Below the pieces are notes generated by a model that was not told where the DNA came from, did no database searches, and was given only the letters and a program-made list of their open reading frames with translations. From the NCBI GenBank assembly GCA_900315255.1, contig OMYH01000002.1, forward strand, positions 1 to 64,000: a stretch of DNA of 64,000 bases, written 5' to 3'. The translations under genes were made by a program, and so were the position numbers. Positions 1-9,345 of the stretch are shown here, one piece after another (position 1 is the first letter of the stretch; the number at the start of each line of letters is the position of its first letter). The stretch comes from an uncultured Eubacteriales bacterium. GTDB taxonomy: Bacteria > Bacillota > Clostridia > Oscillospirales > Acutalibacteraceae.

Positions 1-89
1 GCTTATGCTCCACTATCCAATCCTTATCTCCTGATACAATTACAAGCATTACTGCTAGAGATTGGATTGTTAAAGCGTTTAATTAAAGA

Positions 90-3000
90 TTAGTATAAAT
101 CCCCCGTCGGATTTACCGCATCAGGATCGTATAGTTCTTTCATGTTTCTTGTCCAGGGAGAAATGTCAATGTAGGTGTATTCCTCCTCGGTCATGTCATC
201 ATCTTCTTTGTCAGTAAGATTAATTCTGCTTACAGAATTATCCACAGTGCCGCTTTCCAAATCAGCTGCAAATCCCCCTGCAATATCACCGTCTACAAAT
301 CCTCCATCAACATAGTTTACGGTACAATCAGTATATGTTGGGATAAGGTATTGAATGGCACTCAACAATCCGTCTGCCTGAATTAGAGATTTGACACTTG
401 CCGTATCACCGTTGGCTGCTTCTGCTAAACCGCCTGTAGTCGATGTGCCAACAAAACCACCAGAGTAACCGTTGTGATCCGCAGCCGTTACCGATAATAA
501 TCTGAGAGCGTGAGAATTGAGGATCTGAGTGCTGTTGCTGTCGGCAATAAAACCCGACGCCTTGAATTGTGTAATATCATTGTCGTTTTCGGGAGTTCCT
601 GTAGCTTCTGTCGTATAACCATCTTCTATACCCGTTACGGTGCAATCGGTTATTTTTACCTCCAGTCCCTGCCCTATTTTCAGTAGATTGCTTACCTCAA
701 GCACTCTGTCAAGTCCGAGCAGGTTTACTGTCAGTCCGCCTGTACCTGCCAATTCACCCGGACCGGCAATTCCGACAAAGCCTCCTGCACGGTTACCGGA
801 TTCAACATGATTCAGATTAAATAGATTAACATTGTTTATATTACCGCCGACAGCCAGACCAAATCCGCCTCCGGCATCGTTTTGATCAGCTTTAACAGTG
901 TATCCGCTCTCGACACCTATTACAGTAATATCACTCGCGGTAAATCCGATAAAATCACCGAGTCCGACAACATCATTAAGCAATCCCTGAAAGGCTGCCG
1001 AGCTTAAATAACCTGACACTCCGCCTGCAAAATTCTTTGTTGCTCTTACGCTTTTTAAGCCGCTCAAGATAACAGATTTATTCTGAGGTGTTTCCTTCAG
1101 TGGTCCCGAGTTCCACCCGGCAAGCATTTCATAAGCTGACAGATCGGATCTGCAAATGTAAATACCCTCTCCCTTTCCTACTATACCGCCTGCAAAGCTG
1201 CCTTCATTCGTAGTTGTGCCTGCCTGCACCGTCAATTCTTCAGAATATATCTGACAGCCTAAAACCGCAGAGGGTGCAACACCCATTAATGTAAGCAACT
1301 TCTGACCTGCCGCTTTATCCGTTGACAAAAGTCCTGTAACCAATTGTCTGACTGTACCAAGCAGACTGTTTTCGTTGTTTTCTTCTTTTCCGAGACTTGA
1401 CTGCCATCCGACGGAGGCATATCCTGCAAAACCGCCTGCAAAATCATCCGTGCTATGTATATCTATATTGTGTTGATCGCAGTCTATTGTACAATCTACG
1501 GCATAACTGCTTGTCAATGCACCGATAAATCCACCAAGGTACGATTCGCCCGTTACATCATATTCACAATCATTAATCTCGCAATCGATCAATACACTTT
1601 GGGGATGGATTCGTTGAACAACAGAGGAAAGGTCAATACCAACTCCGTCCAGAGTTCCTTTAATCTCTGCATCACGTTCAAGACCACAGAAACCGCCGCC
1701 ATAATTCTTAGCCTTAATGTGATATGTGCTGTCATCTACAGAACAGTTCTCGATCCGTGTTCCTATCTGCTGTCCGACAAAACCCCCGTTAAAGCCGGTT
1801 GTACTCTTTCCTACATCTCCGGATAATCCTTGAACACTGCAGTTTACAATTGACGGTGATATGTAATCTGTAGGTATTAATTGTTCAAGCGGAAGTGCAT
1901 TGCCGAGAAGAATAGTAATCAAATCTCCCAATCCTACACCCGGCAGAGCGTTCAGAACAGTCGAAAGCACGTCAACCAAGCCACCGAGCACCTGAGATAA
2001 TCCGCTGTATTCGGTCATGCCTTCGGTATAACCGACAAATCCGCCGGTTCGGTCTTTTACGTTGGAAACCTCTACTGTTCCTGTTACACTGCAGTTCTCA
2101 ATAATTGCATCTCCGTAGACTCGTCCGGCAAAAGCACCTGTTGAAAAAATCGTCGGATCGTTTGCCCTTGCATTCAGCAAGTTAGAAAGAGTCGTTCTCA
2201 AATCTGTATTTGCAGAACCAAAGCTTAACACTCTCAACAAAACATCTACCAAACTGCCCAAGACATCTCCCAATGTACTTGTTACTAAATTTAGCAGTGT
2301 CTGATTAATACCGGAGTTGTCTGTATTATTCTCAACGTGAACATTATTCAATTCAATGTTATTAACTACAGCTGTTCCTCCACTGATCCCGACATTGGCA
2401 GTGTTTGTCTGATTGGTTACTGTTGCGAAAAAGCCTATGCCGAGATACTCATTCACATTCAGCGTTGTATTCTTGTTTACATAAACATTAGATATTACAA
2501 TACGATTTTCTCCTGATGGATCTATTAGCTCAGTTGAGTCACCGATTGTGTTTCCGTTCCATATCTTTTCTCCGTTTACAGATTTCAAACCGTACATTGT
2601 ACCGCTGAACATCAGCGGCGTCCAGGGGTTTGACTCTCCTTCAAGGTCGATATCACGAAAAACAATATAGTTTGCTGTAATGCTATACTTCTCACCCGTG
2701 CGCCAGCTTGCTTCGGTCAGGCTGTTTTTGTTAGTGGTTGCGTGTGCCGCATCTGTATATGGTTCCCCTGTATCCTGATTAACTCCGACATAATATCTCC
2801 CTGACTGGGTTCTGTCATTAATCTGTTGAAAATTATAATCCCTGTATCCGTTCTGTGATTGAAGTAAATCAGCATCGCCGCCATAGAGCTGAACAAGACG
2901 CCCCTCATTATCGGTATCAAGAACGTGACCAACGAATGCACGATAATCGGTTTGGTATACGGGAGTAAAGACTTCTTTGTCGCTTCCGATAGCTCTGAGC

Positions 3001-3827
3001 TGCTCCTGATTTCCGATTAATATGTAGGTTTTTCCGTCAATTTTCTTGATAACCTGGCCTACAAAATCACGGCCTTCAAATTCATTGTTCCCGGGTTCGG
3101 CAGTCTTTTCGGGTGTTTTTTTACGTATAGAAATTGATTTTTCTGATAAATCCGAATTAAATTGTGCTGATATCACATAATTGTGGTCATCACTATACGT
3201 CAAAACAAAGTCATCGTCCATACCTGCGGACACGGGCTTACCTGTACCAAACGTCAGTGAAGAAACATCTCCTGATAAAACAGGCTGTTGTTGAGCATCA
3301 TCCATAAGCATTACCGCAAGCTGGTATGGATTGTACACATAAATAGTATCGCTTTCCTCATCATACAGTTTTTGATCAGGCTGTTTAACTCCAACGATGC
3401 TTCCTGTAAATCCTTCGGGTAAACTCCATTTAGTATGTCTTGACAAGATAATTTCTTCAGCTATTTCATATTGGGAACTAAGATCATATGTAACAGGCTT
3501 ACCGCCGTTCATCAAGCACTCTCCTGTTCCGATTTTTTCGCTGGAGAAATCAAGATCGGTCACTTCTAATCCGCTTCCAATTAAAATCAGCTGGTCATAA
3601 TTATAGATCTTGATTACACCGTTTTCAAAAACAGGCATGTTATCGGAAGTAATAATTTCAGGTTCGTCCATAATCTCCGGAACAGTATAATCTTCTTGAA
3701 CTGTTTTCTCTTGTACAAATGATTCTTCATCGGGAGCCAAGCTCTCTAAAGCCGGCATGAATCCATTTGAAGATAATGTAATTGAAATAAGAATGGAGAT
3801 AATTTTTAACAAAATCCTATACTTCAT
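90..3827 (-). CDS. Secreted GLUG-repeat surface protein
   Basis: A 1245-residue exported protein of unknown role. Residues 1-28 are a signal peptide (basic MKYR start, hydrophobic core). From about residue 560 to 1210 it carries a dozen or so degenerate glycine-rich repeats of the form GGFVGxxxG (GGFVGYTEG, GGFVGQQIG, GGFIGALTS, GGFAGYASV, GGFVGIAGP, GGFVGTSTT). Each is followed by a 'x-N-C-x-V/I' strand, the pattern of GLUG motifs in IgA1-protease-like and adhesin proteins; I infer a beta-helical stalk. There is no LPXTG, transmembrane tail or SLH domain at the C-terminus, which ends NPTGDLY, so anchoring is not evident. The start is supported by GGGAG 8 bases upstream of the ATG. It is the only gene in its transcription unit here. 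Function (adhesion or matrix) is inferred from architecture. Confidence 0.75.
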   Translation of the reverse strand: MKYRILLKIISILISITLSSNGFMPALESLAPDEESFVQEKTVQEDYTVPEIMDEPEIITSDNMPVFENGVIKIYNYDQLILIGSGLEVTDLDFSSEKIGTGECLMNGGKPVTYDLSSQYEIAEEIILSRHTKWSLPEGFTGSIVGVKQPDQKLYDEESDTIYVYNPYQLAVMLMDDAQQQPVLSGDVSSLTFGTGKPVSAGMDDDFVLTYSDDHNYVISAQFNSDLSEKSISIRKKTPEKTAEPGNNEFEGRDFVGQVIKKIDGKTYILIGNQEQLRAIGSDKEVFTPVYQTDYRAFVGHVLDTDNEGRLVQLYGGDADLLQSQNGYRDYNFQQINDRTQSGRYYVGVNQDTGEPYTDAAHATTNKNSLTEASWRTGEKYSITANYIVFRDIDLEGESNPWTPLMFSGTMYGLKSVNGEKIWNGNTIGDSTELIDPSGENRIVISNVYVNKNTTLNVNEYLGIGFFATVTNQTNTANVGISGGTAVVNNIELNNVHVENNTDNSGINQTLLNLVTSTLGDVLGSLVDVLLRVLSFGSANTDLRTTLSNLLNARANDPTIFSTGAFAGRVYGDAIIENCSVTGTVEVSNVKDRTGGFVGYTEGMTEYSGLSQVLGGLVDVLSTVLNALPGVGLGDLITILLGNALPLEQLIPTDYISPSIVNCSVQGLSGDVGKSTTGFNGGFVGQQIGTRIENCSVDDSTYHIKAKNYGGGFCGLERDAEIKGTLDGVGIDLSSVVQRIHPQSVLIDCEINDCEYDVTGESYLGGFIGALTSSYAVDCTIDCDQHNIDIHSTDDFAGGFAGYASVGWQSSLGKEENNENSLLGTVRQLVTGLLSTDKAAGQKLLTLMGVAPSAVLGCQIYSEELTVQAGTTTNEGSFAGGIVGKGEGIYICRSDLSAYEMLAGWNSGPLKETPQNKSVILSGLKSVRATKNFAGGVSGYLSSAAFQGLLNDVVGLGDFIGFTASDITVIGVESGYTVKADQNDAGGGFGLAVGGNINNVNLFNLNHVESGNRAGGFVGIAGPGELAGTGGLTVNLLGLDRVLEVSNLLKIGQGLEVKITDCTVTGIEDGYTTEATGTPENDNDITQFKASGFIADSNSTQILNSHALRLLSVTAADHNGYSGGFVGTSTTGGLAEAANGDTASVKSLIQADGLLSAIQYLIPTYTDCTVNYVDGGFVDGDIAGGFAADLESGTVDNSVSRINLTDKEDDDMTEEEYTYIDISPWTRNMKELYDPDAVNPTGDLY

Positions 3828-3931
3828 ATAAATGCTCCCTCAAAAGCCAATTTATAGACAATACAAAATACATTCTGACCGAAAGCAAAGGCATATCAAA
3901 GCTTAATGAATTAGAAAACATCAATAATTAA

Positions 3932-4109
3932 AGAACCACTGATTAAATCACGTCCTTCGGACTGAGCACCAAATTTGCTTGCATCTTTAGTCTCGCCTGC
4001 CGGCTCGATCGGTGCTTCTGCTGCGCAGAGGTATTCCTGCGGATTTTTCGCACAATTTGCCTAAAAATCTGACGGCGCAACTTCGGCACACAATTTAGTC
4101 AGTGTCTCC
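3932..4109. mobile_element. MITE-like element, copy A (mosaic)
   Basis: A 178-bp element with imperfect terminal inverted repeats (AGAACCACTGATTAAATC at the left, GGAGACACTGACTAAATT read from the right). It is flanked by a 4-bp duplication TTAA at 3928-3931 and 4110-4113. Its ends and right half match the element at 20508-20679. Positions 3990-4025 differ and instead resemble a stretch at 26171-26195, so this copy looks recombinant. It encodes no protein. Confidence 0.75.
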
Positions 4110-4113
4110 TTAA

Positions 4114-4565
4114 ATATATAAAAGAAAATATCATTATCATATGATTTTCTACATTTTTTTATCACATTTTTAGTATAAAGGTTCTATAATAATCATGTCA
4201 ATCCCTAATAGTGTATAGTCAATATACCAATAATATATATTCATATTTAGAAATCTATTAAGAAAGTATACATTAGTATTAATGTATTGTTAAATGTTTT
4301 TATATTAATAGACAATTAAGGATAGATTTATCTCACTGAACAAGGGATAATAACAAAAACAAAACTTCCATCACAATACAGTTGAGATTCACTTCTACCA
4401 TTAAGAGCATAATGGATAAACGGGTCGTGATATAGAGCTTTGCACAAAACTAAACAACTCGACTTTTTCTCTGACGATTGGTCTAATATAGAGATGAGAG
4501 AATTACCAGCATATTTATGCTTCTATGTATTCGTAGTTGTAAAAATTATTTTAACAACATAAAAA
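4114..4565. other. AT-rich stretch without a recognisable gene
   Basis: About 450 bases between a MITE copy and a terminator. No ORF with a ribosome binding site and no convincing RNA structure was seen. It is markedly AT-rich and may be decayed DNA between the two element copies. Confidence 0.5.
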
Positions 4566-4587
4566 GCTCCCGCAGTAAAGCAGGAGC
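4566..4587 (-). terminator. Intrinsic terminator
   Basis: Read on the minus strand, GCTCCTGC and GCGGGAGC pair around a 6-base loop and are followed by TTTTTAT. It lies downstream of the leftward DUF6796-like gene and the GNAT remnant and probably ended their transcript before the second MITE copy entered. Confidence 0.6.
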
Positions 4588-4595
4588 AAAACTAA

Positions 4596-4766
4596 GGAGA
4601 CGCAATTTTAATTGGGTGCAAAAGATGCATTGTAGATTTTTTTGGCAGAGTGCACAAACAAGATCTCGAAATACAGACGTATTTTAAGTGAGATTTGTGT
4701 ACTATGACGAAAAAAATCAAGCAGATTTGGTGCTGAGCCGCAACTCGATCTTTGTGCAGTGCTGCC
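4596..4766. mobile_element. MITE-like element, copy B (divergent, inverted)
   Basis: A 171-bp element with ends GGAGACGCA and GGCAGCACTGC (read inward) and flanks CTAA (4592-4595) and TTAA (4767-4770). Read on the minus strand, the stretch CTCAGCACCAAATCTGCTTG and a later AAATACGTCTGTATT align with copy D at 20508-20679. It therefore belongs to the same family but is more diverged and lies in the opposite orientation. Short ORFs inside it are not genes. Confidence 0.6.
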
Positions 4767-4799
4767 TTAAGCTCTCCGCTTTTCCACAATATCCTCCAT

Positions 4800-4966
4800 T
4801 CACAGCCAATGAATAAACGCTGTTTTATCTGTAAGCACTATTATATAGCAATTCTCGTTTTGTGCGATTTGTTTTGCAAAATTCAGACAAGCAGTCGCAT
4901 CTCCCTTTTTGTAATCGGTATTGGTTACTACATTTTCAATAATAGCATATGGACAAATGATTGCTT
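4800..4966 (-). pseudogene. GNAT acetyltransferase remnant
   Basis: On the minus strand one open frame reads PYAIIENVVTNTDYKKG, then ATACLNFAKQIAQNENCY, then DKTAFIHWL before TGA. This is the pattern of the C-terminal half of a GNAT N-acetyltransferase: the ENVVTxxxYRxxGxAT acetyl-CoA loop, helix 3, and a terminal strand ending WL. The N-terminal half is absent. The usual stretch of about 20 residues between NCY and DKTAF is also missing, and there is no start codon with a ribosome binding site. It sits against the 3' end of the DUF6796-like gene. I call it a decayed gene rather than a functional short ORF. Confidence 0.6.
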
Positions 4967-4995
4967 TTTCATTTTTTATTCATACGATGCACACC

Positions 4996-5736
4996 TTAAA
5001 TCCGTCCATCGTGTCCATTGTCGTCATTTGCTTTTCCTTCTTTCATAGTCGCCAGTAAGCCGCCGAACATCCAGAGATTCCCGATGCTGATCCATGCCGC
5101 TGTAATGGCGTTTCTGAGAGCCGTTTCCGGCAGGAATTTAAGGAGCATCGTCACTGCCATTCCTACCGCAGGGCAAAATATCCAGCACCATTTCGGATAT
5201 GGCGTATATCCCTTAACAAATGCCAGAATGTGAGCAATATGCTGGATGATCCAAAATATGAAGAACACGATTATTCCGGGCAGCAAGAAATACATACCGA
5301 ATTTCACGCTTATACTTGACGCAGTTTCCGGGCTGACCTGCATAAAATATTTATAGACATAAACCGCTGCAAGGCAGGGAACATGAACTCCGCACCCAGC
5401 AAAGGCAAGCACGCCAAGAATGCCGCTGCGAAATGTGTGTGCAAGTTTTTCGGAATACGGAGAGATCAGCCGATAGATACCAAAATAGCACATTGCCTCC
5501 AACGGGATTCCGACAAAGCCGCACATTGCAGACCAGAAGATCCGTCGGTCAGAAATATTTGCGAAACGAGACAAAAAGCCTTCCATACCCAACAATGAAG
5601 CGTCATGAACACCCCATCCCACAAGAATATCACCGACAAGCACCGTGCAGGCAGCGAAAAAACCGATGATGAACAGCTTTCGTATTCTCGACCAATCAAG
5701 TTTGTTGTTAATTCCAATATTGTTATATGTACTCAT
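4996..5736 (-). CDS. DUF6796-like multi-pass membrane protein
   Basis: A 246-residue integral membrane protein with about seven hydrophobic segments (first near residues 21-41, last near 210-230) and a charged C-terminal tail (KEGKANDDNGHDGRI). The sequence resembles the uncharacterised DUF6796 family; no catalytic motif is visible. I chose the ATG giving MSTYNN because AGGAGG lies 8-9 bases upstream. The longer reading frame would start 24 bases earlier, inside that ribosome binding site. It appears to be a single-gene unit, since the operon to its right ends at a terminator at about 5.87 kb. Function unknown. Confidence 0.65.
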   Translation of the reverse strand: MSTYNNIGINNKLDWSRIRKLFIIGFFAACTVLVGDILVGWGVHDASLLGMEGFLSRFANISDRRIFWSAMCGFVGIPLEAMCYFGIYRLISPYSEKLAHTFRSGILGVLAFAGCGVHVPCLAAVYVYKYFMQVSPETASSISVKFGMYFLLPGIIVFFIFWIIQHIAHILAFVKGYTPYPKWCWIFCPAVGMAVTMLLKFLPETALRNAITAAWISIGNLWMFGGLLATMKEGKANDDNGHDGRI

Positions 5737-5871
5737 ATTTACTATTCCTCCTGAAACCAATATTAGAGAACACTAACTATAATAACACCTGCGATCTCAG
5801 ACGTCAATGTTTTGCTGCAAATTTTACGAATAAATACAATAGGATAACATAAAACACATATTATGATAAAA

Positions 5872-5898
5872 CGGCGAGCAGTTCTTCCCTACTCGCCG
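5872..5898 (-). terminator. Terminator of the hydrolase/lipoprotein operon
   Basis: CGGCGAG and CTCGCCG form a 7-bp GC-rich stem. Read leftward it is followed by TTTTATCAT, placing it just after the lipoprotein stop at 5926. Confidence 0.75.
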
Positions 5899-5925
5899 AA
5901 TATTTTATAGATAAAACGTATTTTG

Positions 5926-6513
5926 CTACATATCGACCTTATTTATAGTGATCGTTCCGCTGAGTCGTGCAATATTATCAGCACCTTTGATGGCTTCTCC
6001 CATGATGTACAGACCGCTGTATGCAGGAGCGTCACCGTAGTACATACATACATTTTCCCAAGGACTGAAATATGCGATAGACCCTGACGGGGCAGCTCCG
6101 CCAACTGTTGAAGAGGTATCAAGCGCTGCGTGGAAAATCTTTTCGTTACTTGAATAATTATCAACATTCACCGTGATAGGAAGCATATCGTAGAAGCTTT
6201 TGGAAGGGCTGCTGTCATTCAAAACAAATTCGATCTCGTTTTTTCCGTCGGTTACAATTATTCTCATGTCATCACTCTTTTCCGGCTCTGATGATTCTGT
6301 ATTGTTTGGTGTATCTGATGAACCAGCTTCATCTTCGATTTGATTATCATTTTGCTCCGATACATCAGCTGAGACCGATGCGATGCTTTTTGTTTCTTTA
6401 TCGTCTGATGATAAAGAATTCTCCATACTTTTGCAGCCTGTCATAACACAGATCAATACAACAAGTATCGTAACAATAAGATAAAATCTGCTTTTACAAA
6501 CTTCGTTCATCAT
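5926..6513 (-). CDS. Lipoprotein with cyclophilin-like domain
   Basis: A 195-residue exported lipoprotein. Residues 1-27 form a type II signal peptide with lipobox VMTG|C (Cys27). A Ser/Asp/Glu-rich linker covers residues 30-80. Residues 83-195 match the cyclophilin-like fold family (PF18050 type), with IIVTDGKNEIEFVLNDS, a FYDMLPITV core, GAAPSGSIAYFSPW and a final GTITI strand. Members of this family occur next to flavodoxins and oxidoreductases in Clostridia; the ligand is unknown. Its start overlaps the stop of the upstream hydrolase by 4 bases (ATGA), so the two are translationally coupled in the operon that starts at 7745. Confidence 0.8.
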   Translation of the reverse strand: MMNEVCKSRFYLIVTILVVLICVMTGCKSMENSLSSDDKETKSIASVSADVSEQNDNQIEDEAGSSDTPNNTESSEPEKSDDMRIIVTDGKNEIEFVLNDSSPSKSFYDMLPITVNVDNYSSNEKIFHAALDTSSTVGGAAPSGSIAYFSPWENVCMYYGDAPAYSGLYIMGEAIKGADNIARLSGTITINKVDM

Positions 6514-7508
6514 TTCATGTTCTCGCTGTAAAACGCTGCGAGCTTGTCAAACGGAATGACCTTGTCTTTTCCGCCGTCGTAAAGATCGGTATGCGAAGCA
6601 CCCTCGATAACAAGCAGCTGCTTGTTATCTGCATAAGCGTTATCCTTTATCATTGCCTCATAAGCTTCCTTGCCAAAGTAGAAAGAATGCGCTTTATCGC
6701 CGTGCATAATCATAACGGCAGAACGTATCTCGTTGCTGTACTGTAAGATAGGCATATTGATAAATGACAGTGATGAGGTGATGTTCCAGCCGCCGTTTGA
6801 ATTAAGTGAACGAGCGTGATAACCACGTGGAGTCTTATAATAGTCATGATAGTCTACAACAAAATACGGAGCGTCATCAGGCAGCGGGTCGACAACGCCG
6901 CCGCCAAGCTCATACTCGCCCGACATATAGTCCTTGATACGCTGAGCATTCAAAGCGACTTTCTTTTCATAGCGCTTTTCTTCGCTGTCTTCACTGTCAA
7001 AGTATCCGTTTGCGTTCACTCTCGTCATGTCATACATAGTAGAAGCGACCGTTGCTTTAATACGTGTATCTATTGCAGCGGCGTTTATTGCCATACCGCC
7101 CCAACCACAGATACCGAGAATACCGATACGTTCCGAATCAACATTATCCTGAACGGAAAGAAAATCTACCGCAGCACAGAAATCCTCCGTGTTGATGTCG
7201 GGTGACGCAACGCATCTCGGAATGCCACCGCTCTCGCCCGTAAAGGACGGGTCGAACGCTATCGTCAGAAAACCTCTTTCCGCAAGCGTCTGTGCGTACA
7301 ATCCGCTGCACTGCTCCTTGACTGCACCAAACGGTCCGCAGACCGCTATCGCCGGGAGCTTTCCCACTGCGTTTTTCGGAGTGTACATATCAGCCGCAAG
7401 AGTAATGCCGTAGCGGTTGTGGAATGTTACCTTGCTGTGATCGACCTTGTCTGATTTCGTAAATGTCTTATCCCATTCTTTCGTGAGTACCAGTTCTTCG
7501 TTTTTCAT
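6510..7508 (-). CDS. Alpha/beta hydrolase, dienelactone-hydrolase-like
   Basis: A 332-residue cytoplasmic alpha/beta hydrolase of the YcjY/DLH-like type. The oxyanion region is LPAIAVCGPFGAVKEQ (about residues 50-65) and the nucleophile elbow is GILGICGWGG (about 129-138). This makes Cys the likely nucleophile, as in dienelactone hydrolase-like members. A C-terminal histidine lies in EGASHTDLY. The start has GGAGG 8 bases upstream. It lies 6 bases after the small gene 7515-7745 and overlaps the lipoprotein gene by 4 bases, so the three form an operon divergent from a LysR regulator. Substrate unknown. Confidence 0.8.
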   Translation of the reverse strand: MKNEELVLTKEWDKTFTKSDKVDHSKVTFHNRYGITLAADMYTPKNAVGKLPAIAVCGPFGAVKEQCSGLYAQTLAERGFLTIAFDPSFTGESGGIPRCVASPDINTEDFCAAVDFLSVQDNVDSERIGILGICGWGGMAINAAAIDTRIKATVASTMYDMTRVNANGYFDSEDSEEKRYEKKVALNAQRIKDYMSGEYELGGGVVDPLPDDAPYFVVDYHDYYKTPRGYHARSLNSNGGWNITSSLSFINMPILQYSNEIRSAVMIMHGDKAHSFYFGKEAYEAMIKDNAYADNKQLLVIEGASHTDLYDGGKDKVIPFDKLAAFYSENMK

Positions 7509-7514
7509 TTTGCT

Positions 7515-7745
7515 TTACCTCCGCTTTGTTAATTTGTAGGTGAAATAGTCAAGGCAGTCAATGCGTTTATTGTACTCGTGAACTCTATCAAGGAGTTCTC
7601 TGCGATAAAGTGAAAGAAATCTCTCCAGATCTGAATACATACCTTTTTCAAGCATATCAATGCAGTGAGACACACTGCTGGCGTCAAGCCCGATATCGGT
7701 CAGATTCTCTGTTATCATCGCTTTTTCGTCCGCTGCATTCGCCAT
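7515..7745 (-). CDS. Small conserved-looking protein of unknown function
   Basis: A 76-residue, mostly helical, charged protein. The N-terminal half looks like a short helix-turn-helix-sized bundle (ITENLTDIGLDASSVSHCI) and the C-terminal half is a basic amphipathic helix ending YKLTKRR. There is no signal peptide or membrane segment. It is the first gene of the operon with the hydrolase and lipoprotein, preceded by AGAGGTGAT, and is divergent from the LysR gene. I do not recognise the family. Confidence 0.65.
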   Translation of the reverse strand: MANAADEKAMITENLTDIGLDASSVSHCIDMLEKGMYSDLERFLSLYRRELLDRVHEYNKRIDCLDYFTYKLTKRR

Positions 7746-7762
7746 GATATCACCTCTGTTTT

Positions 7763-7788
7763 TTATCTGATATAAGTATAACAGATAA
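7763..7788. promoter_or_regulatory. Leftward promoter with flanking operator palindrome
   Basis: Read leftward, TTCACA (7798-7803) and TATACT (7775-7780) are separated by 17 bases. The perfect inverted repeat TTATCTG/CAGATAA (7763-7769 and 7782-7788) brackets the -10 box. The placement in the LysR/hydrolase divergent gap suggests a regulator binding site. Confidence 0.5.
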
Positions 7789-7880
7789 ATCTTAAAATGT
7801 GAAATACCTATTAATTATCGCTTGTCATTCTTTACAGGAATAGCAAAATGTGAGATAATAGAGATAACGGAGGTGTCGAT

Positions 7881-8756
7881 ATGGAGATACGGATTTTACG
7901 ATATTTCATGGAAATAGCAAGAGAAGAAAACATGACAAGAGCGGCGCAGAACCTGCACATCTCGCAGCCGTCGTTATCAAAGGAGATAAAGAAGCTCGAG
8001 GAAGAGCTCGGGCACTCGCTTTTTGTGAGAACAAACAAGAGTATGCACCTTACAGATGAGGGTATGCTCTTTAGAAAACGGGCGGAGGATATTCTTGCGA
8101 TGGTCGATAAAACGGCGGAGGAATTCAGCCAGCTTGACAGCATAACGGGCGGTGAAATCCATATTGGCTGTGCGGAGAGCATTCATATAAAGCACCTTGC
8201 TCGTGTTATCAAGGAGTTTAAGGAGCAATACCCGAATTTTGTCTTTCATGTTTTCAGCGGCGATACCAAGCCTGTTGCTGAAAGGCTCGACAGGGGGCTA
8301 TTTGACCTTGCGGTGATCGTCGAGCCGCCGAATCTTTCAAAGTACAACTATCTAACTATCCCCGAAAGCGACGTATGGGGACTTGTCATGCGGCGTGACA
8401 GTCCGCTCTCGGAGAAATCGGAGATCACGTTTGAGGACTTGTACGGACTGCCGCTGTTTTGCTCGGAACAGTCGATCAAGGTCGATTTTCCGCGATGGTG
8501 CGGCGATGATATCGACAGGCTGAACTTTGCAGGAACATTTAATCTTTCATACAACGGATCTGTTTTTGTGCGTGAGGGGCTTGGGTATCTGCTTACGTTT
8601 GATAAACTGATAGATACGAGTGAGCAGAGCGGACTCTGCTTTCGCCCTATAACACCCCGTCTTGAAACGAAGATGTACATAATATGGAAGAAATATCAGA
8701 TCTTCTCCCCCATTGCGGAGCTGTTTTTAAAGAAGCTCCGAGCAGAGTATTCCTAA
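7881..8756 (+). CDS. LysR-family transcriptional regulator
   Basis: A 291-residue LysR regulator. Residues 1-60 are the winged helix-turn-helix (MEIRILRYFMEIAREENMTRAAQNLHISQPSLSKEIKKLE), followed by a linker helix. The periplasmic-binding-like effector domain runs from about residue 90 (GGEIHIGCAES) to the end. The start has GGAGG with 7-base spacing. It is divergent from the 7745-5926 operon with 135 bases between, the classical LysR arrangement, so the hydrolase operon is its probable target. The effector cannot be told from sequence. Confidence 0.9.
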   Translation: MEIRILRYFMEIAREENMTRAAQNLHISQPSLSKEIKKLEEELGHSLFVRTNKSMHLTDEGMLFRKRAEDILAMVDKTAEEFSQLDSITGGEIHIGCAESIHIKHLARVIKEFKEQYPNFVFHVFSGDTKPVAERLDRGLFDLAVIVEPPNLSKYNYLTIPESDVWGLVMRRDSPLSEKSEITFEDLYGLPLFCSEQSIKVDFPRWCGDDIDRLNFAGTFNLSYNGSVFVREGLGYLLTFDKLIDTSEQSGLCFRPITPRLETKMYIIWKKYQIFSPIAELFLKKLRAEYS

Positions 8757-8768
8757 CGTGAGAAGCCT

Positions 8769-8880
8769 TTAATAGTAAGGCAGTATAATATCTGCATTCC
8801 AATACTTCGCAAGCCCTACAAACTCCTGTGCGTAATTTAGCTTGGTATATTTCAGCATCCTGCCGATAACCGGATGAAAT
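8769..8880 (-). pseudogene. Possible C-terminal fragment of an unknown gene
   Basis: One minus-strand frame reads PVIGRMLKYTKLNYAQEFVG, then LAKYWNADIILPYY and a stop. The composition is protein-like (YxxLNYAQEFVxLAKYWNADI) but there is no start or ribosome binding site. It may be a remnant left beside the IS3 fragment. I do not recognise the parent family. Confidence 0.25.
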
Positions 8881-8955
8881 TGTCAATAATACTCGAACAT
8901 TTAGCACTAATATATTTCAAGCAGCTATGTTAAGACTCTCATAATAGCTAAGCCG

Positions 8956-9345
8956 TTAAACAACAAGCGTTAGACCGGCGTAAGCTGTGCATATCCGTTT
9001 GTTTGTCCAATAGCTCAGATAGTCTCTCCAAATCATCGATTTTTGTTCCGATATCGTGTAGTTCTCGGATTTGTCGTAGCGAATGTAGAAAAGTTCCTCT
9101 TTCATTCTCGCCAACACGCTCTCGCAGCGTGAGTTATCATGACATCTGCCGTCATCGCTGTTCATGCTTTGGCATATTCCGTATCGTTCTACAACATCAC
9201 GAATTCTGCACTTTTGTATTGGCTGCCACGATCGGAATAGATTCTGCCGCCTGGATTATTCGGGTATGCTTTTCTTTCATTTTCAAGAGCACTACAGCAA
9301 AGATACGCTCTTATATTATTCTTAATCGCAATACCGTGGAACATT
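8956..9345 (-). pseudogene. IS3-family transposase (OrfB) remnant
   Basis: Minus-strand translation gives HGIAIKNNIRAYLCCSALEN, then NPGGRIYSDRGSQYKSAEF, followed after a frame change by VVERYGICQSM, CHDNSRCESVLARMKEELFY and SYWTNKRICTAYAGLTLVV. The IYSDRGSQY block holds the second catalytic Asp of the rve/DDE core, and RCES holds the catalytic Glu, as in IS3/IS150 integrases. The N-terminal half, OrfA and inverted repeats are not visible, and a frameshift lies just after the SDRGSQY block (about 9190). The element is dead. Confidence 0.8.

Noticed and set aside
1..89. Inverted ATCCAATC/GATTGGAT beyond the end of the GLUG-repeat gene
   Set aside because: The arms are far apart (37 bases) and no T-run follows, so a terminator is not supported.
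4592..4789. A 65-codon minus-strand ORF overlapping the second MITE copy
   Set aside because: It lies almost entirely inside the element, has no ribosome binding site and no protein-like pattern.
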